The notes under the pieces were generated by a model that was given only the letters and a program-made list of their open reading frames with translations, was not told where the DNA came from and searched no databases. 64,000 nucleotides of DNA from Pelecanus crispus (taxonomy: Eukaryota; Chordata; Aves; Pelecaniformes; Pelecanidae), in the NCBI RefSeq assembly GCF_030463565.1, contig NC_134643.1, positions 16,815,606 to 16,879,605 of the forward strand, in the 5' to 3' direction. Shown here one piece after another: positions 56,111-64,000 of this stretch (within the stretch, counting starts at the first letter, position 1; every line of letters begins with the position of its first letter). The translations under genes were made by a program, and so were the position numbers.

Positions 56111-59100
56111 CCCTGGGCTCCGCAGGGAGACACGGGGCTTTGTTTGCTGGCGGCGGTCCCCTGGGCACCCAGGGGAAAGGGTTACTGGTAAATAAACGCT
56201 GGCGAGCAGGTACGAAGGATGGATGTGTTCAAAGAGCGCAGCCCCGGCTGGGCGCAGCCTGGGACGGATGCCTGGGTTTATATACCCGAGTTTTGCTTGC
56301 GCACGTGTAACACGTAAACCCGTGTAAATCTTTACCAGGTACTGGTGTCCCTCAAGAACACTTTGCCCTCGCTATTTGCAGTGCCGGAGTGGAAACACAC
56401 TGCGGTCTGTCTGTCCTAGCAAACCCTGCCGAGGTAGGTAAATATGTTCGTTCTCATTTTACAGATGGATAAGCGGAAACAGAGAGATACCAAGTGACTT
56501 GCCCTAAAGGTTAAACACCAGGTCTGAAACATAACCCAGGACTCCCGATTGAGGAACTCATGGGGCTGTTTCATTAAAGATATCTGGGAAATTAAACCTT
56601 TTTAAATTGACAGGGCGGGTATTGTAATTCTAAACCTCTTCTACAATGTGGTCTTCTAAATTCACAAAACTAATTCAGTTTCACAATTCTGTCTTGTAAA
56701 TCGCAGCCTGGCTTTGTTTTTAAGCTTCAATACAACGAACATTTCTGTCCTGCTAACAGAAAACGTCTTACTCTGCTGCAGTCAGAAACTGCCCCAGTCC
56801 AATGCAGACAGGCAGGGGCATTCTGCAGCATCGCTCCATGTGCAAGTGTGCAAGGACAGAGTGTTTCATTGCCACTGGATTCTTTTCTATCCCATACTTT
56901 TTCAATTTTTATTGAAATTTTCTCCTCCTTTTTCTTCTGTTTCATAGCCTTGTAGAAGTCCTATCCTCCCCTAAACCTCAAATGGACTCAAGTTGCCCTC
57001 CAGAGCTCGTTGCCACCGTGGCTAGGCTCCTTCGTGCCTTGCCACGGGCGGTGTGACACTGCACTGCGTTCCGGCCTGGAGGTGACCCTGCTGCGTGGCA
57101 TCAGGGATTGAGCTGGGGTCGCAGTGGTGACCCTCACCTCGTGTGGGGAGCGCAGCCACGGAGCAAGGTGGCCACTGTCACCTGTAACCATGGTCGCCCT
57201 TCAGAGGTGGCTGAAACCTGGGTAAGACCGCCAGCATTCACTGTGTGGGTAATTAGGTGTGATGAACTTGTTCATGTCCGTCCCTCTCTGCAGTGCTCAT
57301 GAGCGATAGCTAGTGGCAGTATTTTAATTTGATTGTTTGTTCAAATGATAAAAATTCAGTTTTGTGTCATGTCCTATCCCTGTGGTTGGTGAAGTGGCTT
57401 TACAGTCTTGGGGTGTCTGTGTTTGTGCTGGGTTGGAAGTCTTCTTGAGGAACCAAAGTTCAGAATTTGACCTCAGTGGGACCCACTTGATCACCCGTTT
57501 TCTTATAACACTCCAGTGGTTGAATGTCTAGCAGATAGAGCTGATGAGATAATTTTTGATTAAATATATCTTTGATAATATGTGGTTTTGGTTAAATGTT
57601 GTTTGCATTTTGATTAATGTCATTGAATTCAAAATGCTCTACAGCAAGATAGTGATTTCAAAAATTTTCTCAATAAACGCTCTTCTGAAGCCACTTCTGT
57701 CCACAAGAAAGGGAACTGGGGGAACTAAAAATAGGTATTTTTGATCCAGATACAGCATTTTCCCACAAATTAACTTCACAAAAAGACTTTAAAAGTTTTT
57801 GCACCACTTCCAATGGGGAATGCTGCGCAGTTGTAAACCTCAGAAGCTGTCACAGAATGGGTTTTGTGTCCTGTAGCTGCTGGTCCCATCAGGTCTGCTC
57901 GCTTTGTGTGTCTGAGCATGTTTGGAGAAAGGCAGGGGAGGTCAGACTCCATGCTGACTTTCTTCTTCCTGTTTCTGCTTTTCTTCCAGTGATTTCTGTT
58001 TCCCCCCATGGATACATCTCCCCTCCAGGCCCCAACTGCCTTGTGTTTACAGACTTCTCATCCTCGCGGCTTGTCAAAAGCCATATGGCAACTCTCACAG
58101 CTAACAGTGGCTTTTAAGAGGAAGGTCTCTTTCAACTTTTGCTTGTGCATTCAGTTTTTTCAAGCCATGAATAATTTTGATTTATATGCAATTGGGAATT
58201 TCTTTCTAAGAGCTTCAGTTTGCCTGTTTCAGGTGCAGTACAGCAGGGCCGCATGAAACCTGCAGGAAATCCTTCATTACCTGGAGACCTGCGTGTGAGC
58301 AGCTTGGTGAGCTGTATGCTCCCAGTAAACCAGAGAGGCTCGATTTCATTATGGCAAAGTCAATCTAAATACATTTGTCTGATTACAGCCTAGTAACTTC
58401 TAGAGAAGCCTTGCACCTCATACATGATTTTTTAAAGTGCTAAAATTCAGAAAAAGCTAAACCACAAATTACGTGCATACCTGCATTCAGGTGTCTCTCT
58501 TAGATTATATCAAAGTTATAATTTGATTCTATCATTTTCACAATAGAAGCTATTATATGGGTAATGCATGTTGCACATTGCCCTGGAGCACAGCTGGTTT
58601 GAGTTAGAGGAGTATCTCTGAAATCTCATCCGTGCCAGCAATTCCCACTCAAGGCCCCCAGTGCATATGAATGCTGCTTTAGCTCTTGTAAACACAGAGT
58701 GATAACTATGGAGGCTTTATCTCAGTTGGATCGAAACAATGCTTGCTTTTAGATAAGGATTGTAGATGCTAAGAGCCCTGTATTCCTGCAGCGCATTCCT
58801 CATTTTACAGATGCGGGCTGCATCCGAGCGCTCTGCAGCAGCGCTGGGCTCCTCACGCCAGCTGAATAAAGTCCATGACGGATGCTTGCTGTGGGATGGT
58901 CCAGACGGGAATGACACGACTGGTTTTAACTGAGGAAAAGCCATCGTTAGTCTGTTCAGCGTCCTGCAGGAATGTGGGTGGGATTTTGAAACTGAGGCGT
59001 AACTCCCTTTGGTCTTTTTAAAACCCTAGCCCTTCTGTAGCATTTGCTTAGCCCCAGTCTCCTTTATATTAAAAGAAAAAGAATTATAAACTGAAATTTA

Positions 59101-59864
59101 GCTTAATTCCTGTGTTCTTTATGGCTCCAAGAAACTGCTGTGTGAACCCTGACTTCTGTGAAGTGCTGCATGTGGGAGAAAAGGTGGCGAAACTGTTTTT
59201 CAACATTTGTGGCCCTGTAGACTCACTGCTTAAACCTAAGAGCTGGAGTTATTTTCCAGTTGTTGGTTGCATTAACGAAAAACGTGGGAAACACCTTATA
59301 AGCATAAGAAAAAAAGGTAACTGCAGGAGGGGCATTGACAAATGACCTTTAACAACAGCTTAATGATTTTGAAGTTTCGGCATTAAGCATCTGAGCACTG
59401 CCATCCAGTGGGCACTGGGGAATTGGCTCCCTGTCACCCACCTCTAATGGCCCAGTGCTGCACGGAGGTACCGCGCGTCCCGGCGCGTTTTCAGTTAACA
59501 GAGGGGGACCCCCCCACATGGTCAGGGGTTCCTGGTGGCCCCCCTGCTCTGTCCCAGCGAAGAGACGGGGGTGGAGGAGCGATGGTACCCTGGGGATGCC
59601 GCCGGTTGTCAGCAGGGATGGCTACAGAGGCCGGCAGCCTTTCACCTGCATCTCCCCATCCCAGTCTGTGCAGCCCCGTGTGGGGTCGTGGCACAGCCAC
59701 AGATTATTGTAGGGTTCAGCAGAAGACACAGGGTGTTGGGAGCCTCTGAGGCAGTTACCTGTAGTTCTCTGAGCAATCCTCCTTTTGCATTTCCAACCCC
59801 CTACAAGGAGAAGCCCTGGGCTGTGGGCAGGAGTGTATTTTAGAACTCCCTCAAAGATTGCATT
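56111..59864. other. LAMB1-LAMB4 intergenic region
   Basis: About 3.7 kb between the LAMB1 CpG island and the inferred 3' end of LAMB4. Apart from the MIR-like SINE (56405-56550) I see only short chance open frames. Confidence 0.65.
56405..56550 (-). mobile_element. MIR-like (CORE-SINE) ancient repeat
   Basis: The plus strand shows attttacagatgg, then aacagagagatacc, aagtgacttgcc and aacccaggactcc, in the order and spacing of reverse-complemented MIR. To the left, the reverse complement gives acctacctc then cagggttt, matching the next part of the MIR body. The tRNA-like 5' head with A and B boxes is not visible, so this is a fragment. Confidence 0.75.
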
Positions 59865-60084
59865 CCAATTCCTTTATCAGCTGGTTTATTAAAAGGCATT
59901 TCCTATTTGCATATAAACTCAACTGGACAAAAAAAAAACAAGAGAAAGTTACATTATTCACTGTGCCAAAATACTATATGCACCTTCAGATGAATTTACA
60001 GAGACAGCCCTCCATGCCAGGAAGCTCCGGAGGGGGTAAGCACGAAGATTTCAGTTGCACTTTACCTGATGGTCTGTTCAGACC
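59865..60084 (-). other. LAMB4: LAMB4 3'UTR (end inferred)
   Basis: Short stretch from the stop codon to about 20 nt past the minus-strand AATAAA. No other feature. Confidence 0.5.
59885..59890 (-). promoter_or_regulatory. LAMB4: LAMB4 polyadenylation signal AATAAA
   Basis: Minus-strand AATAAA (plus strand tttatt) about 195 nt after the LAMB4 stop codon. Confidence 0.6.
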
Positions 60085-60224
60085 CTAACTTTTGCATGTT
60101 GCATACTTGCTTTCTTGCTCCGTGATTTCATTTTTAATGGCTATCACTTGTTCCTCTAGTTGTCTCAGTTGCTCTGCCTTGTCTTGTTTAGTTTGATTCA
60201 GGTCCTGAAGCTTCTTCTCCAAAT
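60085..60224 (-). CDS. LAMB4: LAMB4 last coding exon
   Basis: Reads DLEKKLQDLNQTKQDKAEQL, RQLEEQVIAIKNEITEQE and SKYATCKS then TAG (60085-60087). The Cys is the terminal interchain cysteine, followed by Lys-Ser where LAMB1 has Leu only. It has 140 nt, acceptor ttccag. Confidence 0.92.
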
Positions 60225-63200
60225 CTGGAAGAGTAGAGACATGCAGTGATGCTCATATTTGTTGTGTAAGTAAAATCCAGGGATTAACAGCGTTTCTTTT
60301 CCCAGCAGTTTTAGAGGCAATAAGCCCATTTCAAATGGGGAATGTTATATATGCAACTGGAGAGAAAAGTCTGGCTTCTGGATTGCGAGTGAAACGTGAC
60401 AGCCTTAAATTAATTTCTCAGCATGTGCTTTTGTCCATCAGCTAGGATGGGGCAGGACATGGAGCTCTTAAATGAGTTGGCTTAAATGGAAACACTCAGA
60501 GGAACAGTGTGTCCACCGATGTGTGTAAAGCCTAGACAATTCAGGCGTAATGGGCTTAGGTCTCCCTCATTTACAAGAATGTTTCCGCTGGCCCCTGTGA
60601 AGCTACACCAGTGGTACGTACTGGTAATGAGTCAAAACCACATCATTCACTGCCTGTTTCTAATGCAGTCGTCATCTGGGTGTTTGGAGTGACTGGGATG
60701 CTCTTAATGCTTCTCCTCAAGGTATCTGCTCAAAGTATTTATTTGGGTCCTGTCCTGAAGAATTTGCTCCTGGGATGGAGTTTCTGCTTCTGTTTTGCTG
60801 ATGTTACACAGCATTTTTGGATGTTGAGCCTGGCAGGATCCTAGGCCCAAGGATTCCCAGTGGAAATGCCCAGACCTTCACTACAAGCAGAATTAGGTCC
60901 CCTAATGTGTGTGATTACATGAGATGTACTCTTCTGTTTTGGCAACCCTCTAAACCCACCTGAGAGGCTGTGTGAGGAGCGGTGCCCCCCGTCTCCGCTA
61001 CCCACGACCCCTCTGCCTCCCGGCCGCAGCCCCGCGGGTCCAGGGCACATCGGCTTCAATCTCCACGGCGGTGCACTTGGGTGATGGCACCAGAGTGTGG
61101 ACCAACGTGACCGAGGCATGTACTCAAGCCCTGCTGCCTGCTGTGGGACACGGATGTTTCTCTGTGTTTGAACAAGCCAGTATTTGTGCCTGGTTTGTTC
61201 TGCCATTGCTCAGAGATAAAGTCTGAAGGGGAACAAGTATGGACTGATGACAAGCAGCTACCCTGCAGCTCTCTATAATACGAGACATCACTTGGGTAAT
61301 GTAAGAAAAGACAGTGCGCAAAGGAAATATTTAAGCTCCAAATGCCCAAAGCAAGTGTATAAATCAAAGCTCCCAGCTAAATCTGCAGCCAAGTTTTATG
61401 CAGATTTTGCACTTGTCCTGCTTTTAAACTGTCTGAATCAAATCACTGCAAGTCCCTGTGTGGACGTTTCTTAAACTCTGCTTACAGCAACCAATTTATG
61501 TCACAAAAAGTACATAAGCCAAATCAATTTAACTGCTTTTAAACTGTTCGGGTAGCTTCAAGCAGGGATTTTCACCAGTTATATTGTTTTAAACCTGATT
61601 TCAGGTGAACCTAGTCTGTTAGTGTCTGTGGGCAAGGACATCAGTTTAATTCATGACTGTCACAATTTTTACCACTCGCTATGGAAGTGAGAACGCCACC
61701 TGTTATTCTTTTAATTTTTTTTTCAGTCTCTTCAGCCAGTTTTTCTGCTTCTTCTTTCAGCTGCTTCACTTTTTCTAGCATTACTTTTGGAGGTCCTTGG
61801 GCTTTTAGCTTTTCTTGAAGAATGGTGTACTTTCTTTTAATGTCAGCAAACTCCTGTAACAAAAAGCCATTACTTAGTTTAAGAGCATCTCATAATTAAT
61901 CTGGTGTACTAAAGGAGGTTTTTATACCTTTTTTGAATATCCTCTTTGAACCAAACTTTAAATCTCTCATTTTCTTCAATCTTAAAAAAAAAAACCCATG
62001 AATGTACATTGAACAATACTTTGCACAACCTGATAAAAAACAATTAAACCGTCAGTGGAGCCATGTAAAGTGTCAAGGGAGGGTGAGGATGTAAAGAAAA
62101 TATGTTTTAAGATTTTTTAAGCTTATGCTGTTTTTACTTCTTTTGATAGGTCTTTTCTGTAAATTTCATTTTGCTATGAGGCTTAATTAAAATTTAACGA
62201 ATCACCTGTAGCTTTTTTTTTTTTTTTACCTTTTTTGGCTGTAGTAATATTTACTGGCGAACTCCATTCCATGCCAATTTAGATTGGCCACAGTTTAGAT
62301 TTCTACTAGGTTTCTTATAACCTGGAAGCTGGTCATGCTCCAAGCTTGCGCTGTGGGTGCCTGGTTCTCCTTGCAATTTTAGCAAATTTCTAGCTGCCTC
62401 AGTGCATTCTCAAAAATTGGAGCTACGGAAAAGCACCTGGCCAACCAAAAACTCCAAGTAACTCCCACAGCAATTTTCTCTGAAGGAGAATGGCATGGGA
62501 TGAATGGCCAGGCTGCTTCCATCACTCACATATTTTAATATCTGGTTTTGTGATTTGTTCTGTTGTGTTTACTGGTGCCCATGGAGACTACGAGTCTTAT
62601 ACACAGTGCAAGGAAAAATGTCACCGAGTAGCCAGAGAAATGTGTATGTTTTCTTTCATTCAAGGAAACAGAAGTGTTACTTGCCAGAAGCCTTAAAATA
62701 AAAAAGAAATTATTCTTACCCTGTGGCATTTTACACTGCATGGCATAACAAAAACATTAACACAGTTCTGAGGAGAGCAGAGTAACACAATTACACTTCT
62801 AAATCAAAAATACTATCAAACATGGAGGGAATCTTTTCTCCCTTAATACATGGCAGAAAGGCTTACGTTATCAATATTCTGGGCTTGCTTGTGTGCTGCT
62901 TCTGCCCCTGCTCTTGCCTTTGTAGCTTGATTCTTGTTCATCAGCATTTTTGCCTGCAATGTGGCAATTTCATCTTCCATCTCAGACTGTTTTGCTGACA
63001 AGTCATTTAGTTCATCGTTTGTCTTGTTCACTTGGTTCTTAGCCTAAAACAGAGCAATTGAAGGCTGTGGTTTCTTATGCAATGTCCATCCAGCTTGCCG
63101 AGCGTGGTAGTGAGGGAGATTCATGTCAAATACTTAAAAAGAGGAGACCCTTAAACATTATGGAATTGGTGTCATATCTGCACCACATTCTGGTTTTATT

Positions 63201-63430
63201 TATTTAAGTTTACATTAAGGAAACTTTGAGATGAAGTATCTTTTTCTAAAATGTATGTATTAAATAAATTAAAAGATTTACAGTGAGATACCTGTGAGAT
63301 TTGTGTTTTGATGCCTCGTATCTCTTCATTTAACTTCATGAAGGTGTTTTTGGAGTGTCCTTGGGACCTCACAACGTTTTTTAGTTTACTATTAATTTCA
63401 TCCACAGGCAGAAGAGCTTTAGCTGCTTTG
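60085..63430 (-). CDS. LAMB4: Laminin subunit beta-4, last four coding exons (partial, 5' part outside window)
   Basis: Four exons (63292-63430, 62867-63043, 61700-61853, 60085-60224; 610 nt) join in frame as a laminin beta C-terminal coiled coil ending YATCKS and TAG. The gene lies directly upstream of LAMB1 in the same orientation, the position of LAMB4 in amniotes. Sequence is clearly a laminin beta chain but distinct from LAMB1. Exon phases match LAMB1's last four exons; lengths are 139/177/154/140 against 142/177/160/137. LAMB4 is a little-studied beta chain; the interchain Cys is kept, so trimer assembly is plausible. The LE rod and N terminus are right of the window. Confidence 0.9.
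60225..61699 (-). other. LAMB4: LAMB4 intron
   Basis: Intron of 1.48 kb. No recognised repeat or coding similarity. Confidence 0.7.
61700..61853 (-). CDS. LAMB4: LAMB4 penultimate coding exon
   Basis: Reads EFADIKRKYTILQEKLKAQG, PPKVMLEKVKQLKEEAEK and LAEETEKKIKRIT. Coiled coil, 154 nt. Donor taken at ACAG-gtggcg because it gives the phase the last exon needs; the frame stays open past it for about 60 nt. Acceptor ttacag. Confidence 0.9.
61854..62866 (-). other. LAMB4: LAMB4 intron
   Basis: AT-rich intron of 1.0 kb with T runs near 62212-62227. Nothing recognised. Confidence 0.7.
62867..63043 (-). CDS. LAMB4: LAMB4 coding exon, third from last
   Basis: Reads AKNQVNKTNDELNDLSAKQS, EMEDEIATLQAKMLMNKN and QATKARAGAEAAHKQAQN. 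Coiled coil, 177 nt, phase 0, acceptor ttttag, donor gtaagc. Same length and phase as LAMB1 coding exon 31. Confidence 0.92.
63292..63430 (-). CDS. LAMB4: LAMB4 coding exon, fourth from last
   Basis: Reads KAAKALLPVDEINSKLKNVV, RSQGHSKNTFMKLNEEIR and GIKTQISQ. Coiled coil, 139 nt, starts in the same codon phase as LAMB1 coding exon 30. Acceptor tttcag, donor gtatct. Confidence 0.92.
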
Positions 63431-64000
63431 CTGAAATGGAAAAATAGAAGCGTGTGTAGTATCGTGGTGTGGAGAGCGAAGCAAGAACATGTTTCAAATG
63501 TACCCATGCCCACATGCAGGAATGTTCCCTGGTGTCCAACAACAACTGTTAAAATTGTGGTTCGTAAGTTGGCAAAGTAAAACCTCGGTAAGGGACCTTG
63601 TGTGGGAGCACGTGAGCCGCTGTATTAAAGGTGAGGCTGGATGCTGCCAGCTGCCTGGTGCTGCACTGCTAGTAAGGAGAGCTCGCTTTTGGGTGAACAG
63701 GTTTTCTCTCTACCCATTTTAAACCTCCCAGTGAACCAGCTGTAATGATCCATGAGGTCCACCGTGGACGTACATAGATGCCTTGGCCTCTTTGGCTCAG
63801 CAGGTGGAGGAGCCAAGAGCTGGCGGGGGCTGCCTTCATGGCTCGTCCTGCTGGAGAGGCCCCGTGGAAATTGCAAGCTGAAATCTGCTGTCATCTGAGC
63901 TTTCCCTCCAGTGTTACTAGGATACTGCCTGGGGTATGGAGCAGTCCTACCGTGCACAGTGCCTCCCCAGCTGGAGTTAGCACATCGGTACGCGAATACC
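63431..64000 (-). other. LAMB4: LAMB4 intron (partial)
   Basis: The next LAMB4 exon (equivalent of LAMB1 coding exon 29) is not found before the window edge. Open frames here match no laminin sequence. Confidence 0.65.

Noticed and set aside
54957-56195. 412-codon plus-strand open frame divergent from LAMB1
   Set aside because: Lies in a CpG island where stop codons are rare. Frames are open on both strands at once, and the translation is low-complexity Arg/Gly/Pro/Ala. A divergent non-coding transcript is possible but not shown.
58797-58815. tcattttacagatgcgg, a possible second MIR fragment
   Set aside because: Only about 15 bp agree and the flanks do not continue the MIR pattern.

Overview
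This is a stretch of vertebrate nuclear DNA, most likely from a bird. Exons are short with GT-AG introns, and the gene order DLD - LAMB1 - LAMB4 is the conserved amniote order. Introns are compact and repeat content is low. One LAMB1 intron carries an LTR of a type I recognise as widespread in bird genomes. I assembled the exons by hand from reading frames, splice sites and phase continuity, comparing with what I remember of the human proteins; no search was run.

Layout. (1) 1-8755, plus strand: the last ten coding exons of DLD (mitochondrial dihydrolipoamide dehydrogenase, E3) and its 3'UTR. The 5' part of the gene lies left of the window. (2) 8756-10204: short intergenic gap between tail-to-tail genes. 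(3) 10205-55116, minus strand: the complete coding region of LAMB1 (laminin subunit beta-1) in 33 coding exons. All exon phases close, giving 1785 residues, except for one extra base in coding exon 2. A 9.65-kb intron (21706-31357) separates the coding exons for most of the laminin EGF-like (LE) rod from those for the coiled coil. A CpG island covers the start. (4) About 55700-59864: intergenic, with a MIR-like ancient SINE at 56405-56550. (5) About 59865-64000, minus strand: the last four coding exons of LAMB4, which runs off the right edge.

DLD is a housekeeping mitochondrial flavoenzyme. It is unrelated in function to the two laminin genes; its proximity is positional only. LAMB1 and LAMB4 are tandem paralogues in the same orientation. 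Their final exons share phases and nearly the same lengths, including an identical 177-nt exon, as expected from an old duplication.

I found no undescribed biological system. The points most worth a second look are: a one-base C-run expansion that breaks LAMB1 in its second coding exon (probably a sequence error); the solo LTR with an 18-bp perfect palindrome; a MIR-like SINE in a bird-like genome; a seven-copy CGGGA repeat in the LAMB1 5' leader; and substitutions in classic laminin bioactive peptides.
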